Part shown: one piece after another, positions 40,285 through 47,822 of the stretch
How the letters are laid out: every line of letters starts with the position of its first letter
Position numbering within the stretch: the first letter of the stretch is position 1
Source of the DNA: RGIG5579 sp045597125
Lineage (GTDB): Bacteria; Bacillota; Clostridia; Oscillospirales; SIG627
Assembly: GCA_045597125.1 (NCBI GenBank)
Contig: JAZODR010000038.1
Span: 1-64,000, forward strand
DNA length: 64,000 nucleotides
Direction: 5' to 3'
Notes under the pieces: generated by a model
The model's input: the letters and a program-made list of their open reading frames with translations, nothing else
Databases searched by the model: none
What the model was told of the DNA's origin: nothing
Program-made: the position numbers and the translations under genes

Positions 40285-40857
40285 ATGAAATTGATCATTG
40301 CTTCCGGCAATAGCGGAAAGCTTCGTGAGATTCGTACCATTTTGGGCGATAAATTCGATGAGATTGTTTCTATGAAGGAAGCGGGTATTGACCATGAAAC
40401 CGTGGAGGATGGTGCTACCTTCTTGGAAAACGCGCAGAAAAAAGCGCGTGAAATTGCCGAAATTTCCGGCTGTGCTGCTCTGGCGGATGATAGTGGTATT
40501 TGTGTGGATGCCCTCGGCGGAGCTCCCGGTATCTATTCTGCAAGATTTTGCGGCAGACATGGCGACGATGAGGCCAACAACCGTCTTTTAATCGAAAAAT
40601 TGCACGATGTGCAGCAGCGTACTGCTCATTATGCTTGTGCAGTTTCTCTGGCTTTTCCTGATGGCTCGGAGCTTCATGCCGAAGGCTTTCTTTATGGCGA
40701 AATTGTTGATGAGCCTTGTGGCAGCGGCGGATTTGGCTATGACCCCTACTTTTATCTACCAGCCTATGGTTGTACCGCTGCTGAGCTTTCTGCTGAAGAA
40801 AAAAATAAAATCAGTCATAGAGCAGAGGCTTTGAAAAAATTATTAAAGCTTTTGTAA
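40285..40857 (+). CDS. rdgB: XTP/dITP diphosphatase (HAM1/RdgB)
   Basis: This 190-aa enzyme cleans the nucleotide pool of XTP, dITP and ITP. It has the signature SGNSGKLREI (about 7), ALADDSGICVDALGGAPGIYSARF (in parts: ADDSGICVDAL, GAPGIYSARF), GFGYDPYF (about 146) and ISHRAEAL at the end. The ATG lies 1 nt after the glyA stop. A longer in-frame opening within glyA is rejected. A terminator follows. Confidence 0.96.
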   Translation: MKLIIASGNSGKLREIRTILGDKFDEIVSMKEAGIDHETVEDGATFLENAQKKAREIAEISGCAALADDSGICVDALGGAPGIYSARFCGRHGDDEANNRLLIEKLHDVQQRTAHYACAVSLAFPDGSELHAEGFLYGEIVDEPCGSGGFGYDPYFYLPAYGCTAAELSAEEKNKISHRAEALKKLLKLL

Positions 40858-40865
40858 AGAGCGTG

Positions 40866-40903
40866 AAAAAAGGAACTGTTTCCTAGAAACAGTTCCTTTT
40901 TTT
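40866..40903. terminator. Terminator between convergent operons
   Basis: AAAAAAGGAACTGTTTC-CTA-GAAACAGTTCCTTTTTTT. Confidence 0.92.
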
Positions 40904-42565
40904 CTATGCTTTCAGAAGATGTACTTTAATCAAAAGGTTTAAGATGGTTTTTCCTTTGGGAAGTTGTAGAACGTCTTCTTTCTTAAACCCGCCGCAACGG
41001 AAGAGGATAATCATGTAAACGGGTGCAGCGCATAGGATTCCGATTAGGGTTGCAAGACTTGCAGAGAAGGGAGCAAGGAGCAAATAAACTCCGCCTGCCG
41101 TAGCTCCGCAAACTGCGGCGGCAATCAGAGGAATCATAAGCGTTTTTTTAAAATCCAGTCGATAATGCAGAAAGTGCGACAAGAAAAACATATTAAACAC
41201 AAACATTACCAGATAACAAAGCAGGGTAGAAAGGGGGATTCCCAGATGCCCGATTTGCGGGATTCCGATGAGGATCCAAATGGTAAGTGCTTTGGTAATA
41301 ACACCGCAGCAGGTGGAGAGAATGCTCTTTCTTTCGTGTCCGCTTGCTTGCAGGACGGCGGCGCTGACGGTGATCAGTCCCGAAAAAGCAATGGCGGGAG
41401 CGATTATGGTAAGCATCGTACCTGCCACATCATTGGAAAAGAATGCAGTACCTGCAGAATTGGTAAAGATTTCGCTATTTCCCGAGAACAAAAGATGGAC
41501 GATAGGCTTTGCCATGATGCCAATGCCGAAAGCGCATGGCAGACAGATTGCGCCTACAATACGGAAAGTGAAATCAATGGTCTTCTTTAATTCTTCAATA
41601 TTGCCTTTTGCACCTGCACCGGAGATGGCGGGAATGATACTAATGGCAAAGGGCTGAACGATGGTGGTGGGGAGATTGAAGAGGGTAATGGATTTTGCCA
41701 TATAGGCACCGTAAATCGCCATTGCAAGTTCACTTATATTGCCTGAAAAATAACTGATACCCACACAAGCTTCGTTGAGGCGTTTGACAGCCAGCATAGA
41801 GTCGATAACGCTGGTCATGCTCATAATACTGGAGGAAATGGTAATGGGGATGGCGATGGCAATCAATTCCTTGGCAATGGATTTTCCCGAGCGAGGATGA
41901 TCGGTAAGACCAACCTGGCGATCCCGCTTTGCAACGGCCTTTGCGAAGGTCATATACAGGGCAGAAAGAATCACGCCTAAGGTAACACCGCTGAGAGCAA
42001 AAGAAGCTACAACGGGTGCGCTGTACCCTTGGCGGTTTGCAAAAATACCTGCAAACAAACCAAGTCCCAGCTTTCCCATCACCTCGATTACCTGTGAGAC
42101 CGCGGTGGGAATCATATTCTGATTTCCTTGAAAATATCCGCGAATGCAGGATACCAAACAAATGAAGAACATAATGGGGGAAATGGTGCGGATACAAATG
42201 GAAAGCTCATGGCTTTGCGTAATGTCTGCTAAAGTGTTTGCACCAAAAAACAGAATGCCCGTTCCCAAAAGTCCAATGGCTACAAAGATCAATAGGCTGA
42301 CTCGATAAATCTGTTCTGCTTCACCCTGCTTTTTCTTGGCGAGGGCGGAGGAGACCATACGGGAAATGGCAACCGGAAGACCCGCGGTAGAAATGAGAAA
42401 GCAAACGGAGTAAATAGAATAGGCAGAGCCGAAATATCCCATTGCAGCATCGCCAATTACATTGGAAAGGGGGATTTTGAAAAGCGCACCTGCGACTTTG
42501 ACAATGATGTTGGAAAGCATCAGAATTAAAGCGCCGTGAACGAAATTTTGCTTTTTTTGTGACAT
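40904..42565 (-). CDS. Polysaccharide/lipid flippase, SpoVB/MurJ-like
   Basis: A 553-aa membrane protein of the MVF/MATE-like polysaccharide transporter superfamily, with about 14 helices. It opens NFVHGALILMLSNIIVKVAG and carries SAGLPVAISRMVSSALA, CIRGYFQGNQNMIPTAVSQV (about 152) and ITISSSIMSMTSVIDSMLA. In spore formers such proteins are SpoVB or YtgP/MurJ-type lipid II flippases. Last gene of the RSH-dtd-hemZ-kinase run, 9 nt after the kinase gene. Which of the paralogous roles it fills is unclear. Confidence 0.88.
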   Translation of the reverse strand: MSQKKQNFVHGALILMLSNIIVKVAGALFKIPLSNVIGDAAMGYFGSAYSIYSVCFLISTAGLPVAISRMVSSALAKKKQGEAEQIYRVSLLIFVAIGLLGTGILFFGANTLADITQSHELSICIRTISPIMFFICLVSCIRGYFQGNQNMIPTAVSQVIEVMGKLGLGLFAGIFANRQGYSAPVVASFALSGVTLGVILSALYMTFAKAVAKRDRQVGLTDHPRSGKSIAKELIAIAIPITISSSIMSMTSVIDSMLAVKRLNEACVGISYFSGNISELAMAIYGAYMAKSITLFNLPTTIVQPFAISIIPAISGAGAKGNIEELKKTIDFTFRIVGAICLPCAFGIGIMAKPIVHLLFSGNSEIFTNSAGTAFFSNDVAGTMLTIIAPAIAFSGLITVSAAVLQASGHERKSILSTCCGVITKALTIWILIGIPQIGHLGIPLSTLLCYLVMFVFNMFFLSHFLHYRLDFKKTLMIPLIAAAVCGATAGGVYLLLAPFSASLATLIGILCAAPVYMIILFRCGGFKKEDVLQLPKGKTILNLLIKVHLLKA

Positions 42566-42574
42566 AATGTCTCC

Positions 42575-43477
42575 TTAATCAAGAAATTCCTTTAAAACAG
42601 AGCCTTGCGGTACCAAGGATTCGGGTAGGGATGGGAAGAATTGCAGATCTTTTAAAATACGCCTTGCCCTTGGGTAAAGACGGCTTTCTTCCGTTACCGT
42701 CTTTAATAGGTCTATAACCTCTTCTTTTTCAACTGAGATTTCGTAAGAGAAGCTGGAGGATATGGTGTAAAAAGCATTTTTGCGAAATGGGTGTAAGATC
42801 TCTTTTTCCGCTTCAACAACGTTTTCCCAAAGTTTTTCTGTCAGCTCGGGTGAAGCTCCTCGGTGCTTGTAATCGCGGATTAGTCTTCTGCAAAAGCGGA
42901 TACGCTCGGGGGAAAATACCCCGCCTCCTACTCTGCTTTGGACGGATTTTGTTACGTCCAAATAAAAACAAAGATAGGGCTCATTTTTTGGCATTCCCTC
43001 AAGAATTACGTCGTTAAGCGCATGAATTCCTTCCAAAAGAAAGACATCGTAATGCTCGGGAGAGATCATTTGTGTACATAGAATGCGCTTTCCGCTGATA
43101 AAATCATAACCCGGCAAGGGGGTTCTGCTTGAACGGCTTAAGCTTTGAAGCGTTTCTATGATTAAAGCGGAATCCGTGTGGGAAAATGCATCGTAGTTGG
43201 GCTCTCCGTCTTCATTTTTCGGTGCATATTCCTTATCAAAGAAAAAATCGTCGGTGGAAAAGGCGAGAACCTTCTTGCCTTCCTGTTCCAAGGCTTTGCT
43301 CAGACAGTATGCGGTGGTGGATTTTCCGCTGCAGCTGGGACCTGCCAAAAAAACGAATCGAACCTTTTTTTCCACAATGCTTTGAGCGGCAAAGCGGATT
43401 TGTTCTTTGTATTTTTCTTCTTCACACCGGATCAAGTCCGTTGCAGATAATAAATCTTCCGCTTGGAAAATCAACAT
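42575..43477 (-). CDS. Uridine kinase-like P-loop kinase
   Basis: The 300-aa protein has the phosphoribulokinase/uridine kinase P-loop GPSCSGKSTTAYCLSKAL (about 45-62), FSTDDFFFDKEYAP and LLEGIHALND (about 148). An N-terminal extension of about 40 residues and a C-terminal tail make it longer than Udk. Related nucleoside kinases with extensions are common in Clostridia. The substrate is probably a nucleoside, but is unproven. It lies between hemZ and a flippase in one operon. Confidence 0.88.
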   Translation of the reverse strand: MLIFQAEDLLSATDLIRCEEEKYKEQIRFAAQSIVEKKVRFVFLAGPSCSGKSTTAYCLSKALEQEGKKVLAFSTDDFFFDKEYAPKNEDGEPNYDAFSHTDSALIIETLQSLSRSSRTPLPGYDFISGKRILCTQMISPEHYDVFLLEGIHALNDVILEGMPKNEPYLCFYLDVTKSVQSRVGGGVFSPERIRFCRRLIRDYKHRGASPELTEKLWENVVEAEKEILHPFRKNAFYTISSSFSYEISVEKEEVIDLLKTVTEESRLYPRARRILKDLQFFPSLPESLVPQGSVLKEFLD

Positions 43478-43491
43478 AGCGGCTTTCTCCT

Positions 43492-44901
43492 TTATAAATG
43501 CTTGCGCATATCATTCAATCGTTTATCAAGCTCTTCGGGATGAGCAAGGTATTCAAAGGGGTATTTGAATCCGGGAAAACGGTGAATGCGATCTTCCTTT
43601 GCCTTTGGCAAAAGTTTTCCGATTCCTCCTGCGCCGCAGGCAAAAATATCGCATAAATCTTCCATCATAGCAAGATTGTAAATACCTAAGGAGCCACATT
43701 TGGCAAAGCCTGTGTTTTCCAAATCGGCAGCGGAATTTTTTTGCCTGTATAAATAATATGGTTTCAGGCCGTCATTTATACAAATCTTGTGCGCCTGTGC
43801 CATAGCATCTTGCCATGATTTTATTTCTTCAGGTAAACGAGCGCCTGTGGCGGCGCGTTTTCGGCATAGAGCGTGAAGGGTGATTTCTTGCGGGGAAAGC
43901 ATAAGTACTTCTTTTAAGGAATCGAGAAAATCCTCAGGCGATTCTCCTTCCAATCCCGCAATCAAATCGCAGTTGACGGAAGAAAAATTATAGGCTTTGG
44001 CAAGTTCCATTGCGCGGTAAAATTCTTTCGTGGTGTGACTGCGCCCAATGCGGCTAAGAGTCCGGTCTTTCATTGTCTGTGGATTGATGCTGATGCGCTC
44101 TACTCCAAGCTTTTTCAGTACGGCAAGTTTTTCTTTTGTCACCGTGTCGGGTCTTCCTATTTCTACGGAAAATTCTCTTAAAAAGGAAGTGTCAAAGAAT
44201 TTATGTACTGTGGTTAATACCGCTTCCATTTGAGAATCAGAGAGGATTCCCGGCGTACCCCCGCCCATATATACGGCGGAAAGTTTGCGCCCTGCTTCTT
44301 GCATCAGCGCGGCGGTCTTGCGAATCTCCACTTGCATTTTTTCTATATATTGTGGAATCAGAGCAAGATGTGCGGGTGCCGCAGAGGAGATAAAAGAACA
44401 GTAACTGCATCGAGTGGGGCAAAAAGGAATGGAAAGGTAAAGCATTGCATCATTTTTGGAAAGAGTCCTTTCAAAGGAAAGCTCGGTTTCACAAAGTTTA
44501 AGCAAAAGCTCTGCTTTTTCTTCGGAAACCAAAAATTCTTCTCGCAAAATGTACTTTGTTTCTTGTGTGTTAAATCCGTTTTTGCGGTAAAATACAGGAA
44601 CCTTTACGGGACGAACTCCAAACAAAAGCCCGTAAGGAGGAATATAATCGGTAAAAGCTTTTGCGGCTTGTGCAAAAGCTTGTGCGAAAGCGATATTCTC
44701 CGCCCGTGAAAATTCTTTGTGAACAGCAAGATTTATGGTGGCAAAGCCTTCTTTTGTTCGTTTATTCTTTATCGAAACGGTAACGTTGGCATCATCTGAC
44801 GTTGCGCAGATCGTAAAATCTTCTGCTTGTTCATGAAAAAAGAGTGTTGCCAGATGGTATAAATTCAGGCGTTTTGCCTCGGTAGCGGCTTGAATCTCCA
44901 T
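43492..44901 (-). CDS. hemZ: Oxygen-independent coproporphyrinogen dehydrogenase-like HemZ
   Basis: The 469-aa radical SAM enzyme of the HemN/HemW superfamily has the cluster motif IPFCPTRCSYCSF (about 158), GGGTPG (about 215), the IGRPDTVT segment and GLEGESPEDFLDSL. The unusual N-terminal domain (about 1-150) with YGLLFGVRPVKV is typical of HemZ. It lies 1 nt after dtd. The organism may use it for heme-type tetrapyrrole synthesis or it may act in another radical SAM role, as HemW does. Confidence 0.92.
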   Translation of the reverse strand: MEIQAATEAKRLNLYHLATLFFHEQAEDFTICATSDDANVTVSIKNKRTKEGFATINLAVHKEFSRAENIAFAQAFAQAAKAFTDYIPPYGLLFGVRPVKVPVFYRKNGFNTQETKYILREEFLVSEEKAELLLKLCETELSFERTLSKNDAMLYLSIPFCPTRCSYCSFISSAAPAHLALIPQYIEKMQVEIRKTAALMQEAGRKLSAVYMGGGTPGILSDSQMEAVLTTVHKFFDTSFLREFSVEIGRPDTVTKEKLAVLKKLGVERISINPQTMKDRTLSRIGRSHTTKEFYRAMELAKAYNFSSVNCDLIAGLEGESPEDFLDSLKEVLMLSPQEITLHALCRKRAATGARLPEEIKSWQDAMAQAHKICINDGLKPYYLYRQKNSAADLENTGFAKCGSLGIYNLAMMEDLCDIFACGAGGIGKLLPKAKEDRIHRFPGFKYPFEYLAHPEELDKRLNDMRKHL

Positions 44902-44902
44902 A

Positions 44903-45376
44903 TTACATCTTATCCGAATCTATCACGATGGTAATGGGGCCGTCGTTTATGATTTCCACCTTCATATCTCCTCCGAATACACCCGGGAAGACCCTTACGG
45001 CAGGGTCACCTTCTTCATGAAGGGCATCGGCTTCGGTTTGCATTCTTTCAAGAAAGTATTCGTATAGCTTTTTTGCAGGTTCGTATTTCATGCTTTGCAT
45101 AAAATCGGGTCTGCGGGAGGAAAGATTGGCGTAAAGGGTGAAATTGGATACCACCAAAATATCCGCGCCCACCTTTAAAGCGGAAAGGTTCAGTTTTCCG
45201 TTGTCATCTTGAAAGATGCGCATTTTTAAGATTTTATCAATAATCTTGTCTGCTTCGCACTGTGTATCGTTTTGATGCAGACCTAGCAGAATACACATAC
45301 CCTTCCCACATTCGGATATGGTTTTCCCTTCGCAGGTGAGTAGCGACTTTTCGGTGATTTGGAGAACGGCTCTCAT
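44903..45376 (-). CDS. dtd: D-aminoacyl-tRNA deacylase
   Basis: Dtd removes D-amino acids (and Gly from tRNA-Ala) wrongly loaded on tRNA. The 157-aa protein is complete, from MRAVLQ to a closing NDGPITIVID, which is the cross-subunit Gly-cisPro motif. The other motif, usually SQFTLYG, reads SNFTLYA (about 83-89), with Asn for the near-invariant Gln. RRPDF follows as expected. It overlaps the RSH gene by 4 bp. Confidence 0.95.
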   Translation of the reverse strand: MRAVLQITEKSLLTCEGKTISECGKGMCILLGLHQNDTQCEADKIIDKILKMRIFQDDNGKLNLSALKVGADILVVSNFTLYANLSSRRPDFMQSMKYEPAKKLYEYFLERMQTEADALHEEGDPAVRVFPGVFGGDMKVEIINDGPITIVIDSDKM

Positions 45377-47574
45377 TTTTCTCCTCCTACCCGAATTTGC
45401 AGAATCTCTTTGTTTTTCTTTAATTTTTCCAAAATGGAATTTAAGTGATCTCTGCCTTTAATGCCGATGGTAATCGACAAAAGGCTTGTCTGTTCGTTGG
45501 AGGTTTGGGTATTAATGGCGGAAATGGGAATACGCATTTCTGCAAGTGCTGTGGAAATGGATGCCATAACACCGATTTTATCTGCTACAAGGAGCAAAAG
45601 GGTGGCATTGTAGGTGGTGTGACTCTTTTCCTCGCCTGCGTTTTGCGCCCAGGAAGCATTGATCCAGCGATCGCGCTCGGGACTTGCAAGTCCTGCTTTT
45701 GCGTGAGGACAGGAATACTTATGTACGGATACGCCATAGCCGCGCGTAATATAACCGATGATTTCGTCGCCGGGCAGGGGAGAGCAGCATTTGGCAAATT
45801 TTACTTGGCAGTTCTCCAGTCCTTCAATAATGACGCCGCTGCCGGACTTCTTTTGTTCTTTCTTTTGCGCTTGAGAGATTTGGGTTACCTCCAGGGAGGC
45901 AGGTGTATTTGCGGCGTGGCTACGCTCGATTTCGTCGTGAATCTTGGTGTGAATTTTGGAAAGGGCAATTCCGCCGTAGCCGATGGAATTATAAAGGTCG
46001 TCCAGACTTTCCAGACCGTGGCGTTTGCAAATGGTGAGCATAATGCGCTCTTTTTCTTCCTCGGGAAGACCCTTGCTGATTTTTTCAAACTCTTTATCTA
46101 CCTCGGCTTTGGCGAGCTGGATATTTTCTTCTCTCTTTTCTTTCTTGTACCAGCCACGAATCTTGTTTTTCGCTTCGCCGCTTTTGACAATCTTAAGCCA
46201 GTCGCGGCTGGGACCTTTGGATGCGGAGGAGGTCAAAACTTCAATGATTTGACCCGTTTGCAAAACGGTGGTAATGGGCGCAATGGCGCCGTTGATTTTG
46301 ATTCCTACCATTTTGTTGCCTACACCGGAATGGATGGCATAGGCAAAATCAATTCCGCAAGAGCCCGTGGGAAGAGTGACTACATCTCCCTTGGGGGTGA
46401 AGACAAAGATTTCGTCTTCAAAAATATCAATCTTCAGAGGAGTCAGATACTCCTCGGAGTCCATGGATTTTTGTTCGCTTTCCAGAAGCATAGAAATCCA
46501 CTCCAGCTTCTTGTTGATGCCCTCTCCGCTTTTTTGACCGCTCTTGTATTTCCAGTGGGCGGCAATACCGTATTCTGCAATCTGATGCATTTCCGTGGTT
46601 CGAATTTGCACCTCGAAGGGTACACCTGCCCGTCCGATGACCGTGGTATGCAAAGAACGGTAGTTATTGGGTTTGGGCGTGGAAATATAGTCCTTGAATC
46701 GGCCGGGCATAGAGTGATACATTTCGTGAATCAGACCCAGAGCAGTATAACAGGCAATTTCGGAATCCACAATAATGCGCACTGCATAAAAGTCATAAAT
46801 CTCGTCAAAGCTCTTGCTGGAACGGTACATTTTTCGGTAGATGGAGTAAATGCTCTTTACGCGTCCTTTAATGGAGTACTCTAATCCTTGCTCGGAAAGC
46901 TTTTCTCCGATTTCTTTTTTTATATTTTCAATAAAATTGCGGTTTTCGCCGTACTTGGTATCCACCCAATCGCAGATTTCCTCATATCCGATAGGATCTA
47001 GATATTGAAGTGCAAGGCTTTCCAATTCTTGCTTAATTCTTTGGATACCGAGTCTGTGAGCGAGGGGCGCATAAACGTGCATCGTTTCCAGTGCGATCAA
47101 GCGCTGTTTTTCCTCAACGTGTGAGGAAAGGGTGCGCATATTGTGCAGTCTGTCGCAAAGTTTGATTAGAATTACTCGGATGTCGCGGCTCATGGCCAGA
47201 AACATCTTTCTCAGGTTTTCAATATGCTCTTCTTCTTTGTCTTCAAACGGGATGGTAACCAGCTTGGTCAGACCATCCACCAGAATCATTACGTCTCCGC
47301 CGAATTCTGTTTTGATGCCTTCCAGACTTGCGCCGTCACAATCCTCAACAATATCGTGAAGCAGAGCGGCGCAAATGGCATCGGTGTCAAGGTTCAGCTC
47401 GGCGCAAATTTCCGCAACGGAAAGAGGGTGATAGATATACTCTTCACCCGATTTGCGGAATTGGCCGCGATGCGCCTGTTCAGCATAAACAAAGGCGCGC
47501 TGAATCTTTTCCGTATCGTATCGCTTTCCGCTTTCTTCCAAAAGTTTAAACAATTTTTCGGTCGAGGCTGACAT
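45373..47574 (-). CDS. relA: (p)ppGpp synthetase/hydrolase (RSH)
   Basis: The 733-aa bifunctional stringent-response enzyme has an HD hydrolase domain (AALLHDIVEDCD, about 70, and the KLCDRLHNMRTL segment) and a synthetase domain (KGRVKSIYSIYRKM, RFKDYISTPKPNNYRSLHT). A TGS domain (FTPKGDVVTLPTGSCGIDFA) and a C-terminal zinc-finger plus ACT domain follow. Both active sites look intact. It is the first gene of the five-gene run and has its own promoter. Confidence 0.97.
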   Translation of the reverse strand: MSASTEKLFKLLEESGKRYDTEKIQRAFVYAEQAHRGQFRKSGEEYIYHPLSVAEICAELNLDTDAICAALLHDIVEDCDGASLEGIKTEFGGDVMILVDGLTKLVTIPFEDKEEEHIENLRKMFLAMSRDIRVILIKLCDRLHNMRTLSSHVEEKQRLIALETMHVYAPLAHRLGIQRIKQELESLALQYLDPIGYEEICDWVDTKYGENRNFIENIKKEIGEKLSEQGLEYSIKGRVKSIYSIYRKMYRSSKSFDEIYDFYAVRIIVDSEIACYTALGLIHEMYHSMPGRFKDYISTPKPNNYRSLHTTVIGRAGVPFEVQIRTTEMHQIAEYGIAAHWKYKSGQKSGEGINKKLEWISMLLESEQKSMDSEEYLTPLKIDIFEDEIFVFTPKGDVVTLPTGSCGIDFAYAIHSGVGNKMVGIKINGAIAPITTVLQTGQIIEVLTSSASKGPSRDWLKIVKSGEAKNKIRGWYKKEKREENIQLAKAEVDKEFEKISKGLPEEEKERIMLTICKRHGLESLDDLYNSIGYGGIALSKIHTKIHDEIERSHAANTPASLEVTQISQAQKKEQKKSGSGVIIEGLENCQVKFAKCCSPLPGDEIIGYITRGYGVSVHKYSCPHAKAGLASPERDRWINASWAQNAGEEKSHTTYNATLLLLVADKIGVMASISTALAEMRIPISAINTQTSNEQTSLLSITIGIKGRDHLNSILEKLKKNKEILQIRVGGEK

Positions 47575-47626
47575 TTACAAACCCTTTCTCTTCCAGTTGG
47601 ATATAAAACACCTATTTTAATACTTT

Positions 47627-47655
47627 ATTATATAATATAAAAACAAAAATTACAA
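47627..47655 (-). promoter_or_regulatory. Promoter of RSH operon
   Basis: Minus strand TTGTAA (47650-47655), 17-nt spacer, TATAAT (47627-47632), about 50 nt before the start. Confidence 0.65.
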
Positions 47656-47675
47656 GTCCCAATACCGTTTTTTTG

Positions 47676-47718
47676 AAAAAGAAACACCGTTTGTCTGATG
47701 ACAAACGGTGTTTCTTTT
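47676..47718. terminator. Terminator of tRNA-Arg
   Basis: AAAAAGAAACACCGTTTGTC-TGAT-GACAAACGGTGTTTCTTTTT. It ends the minus-strand tRNA transcript just upstream of the RSH promoter. Confidence 0.88.
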
Positions 47719-47795
47719 TGGCCCACCCTAAGAGATTCGAACTCCCAACCTTCAGAATCGGAATCTGATGCTCTATCCAGTTGCGCTAAGGGTGG
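47719..47795 (-). tRNA. tRNA-Arg(CCG)
   Basis: A 77-nt tRNA with acceptor CCACCCT/AGGGTGG and encoded CCA. The anticodon arm TCAGA-TTCCGAT-TCTGA gives anticodon CCG. It lies 27 nt after the end of the membrane-protein gene, with no clear promoter between, so it may be cut from a longer transcript. Confidence 0.93.
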
Positions 47796-47822
47796 AAATC
47801 AAGTGCCGAAATCGGCACTTTT

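Noticed and set aside
39021..40340. 439-codon open frame antisense to glyA
   Set aside because: glyA is unmistakable on the other strand; the antisense product has no recognisable domain.
45445..46884. 479-codon open frame on the plus strand opposite the RSH gene
   Set aside because: It is an antisense shadow of a clear RSH gene; composition is Phe/Gly/Cys-rich as expected for a shadow, and there is no ribosome binding site.
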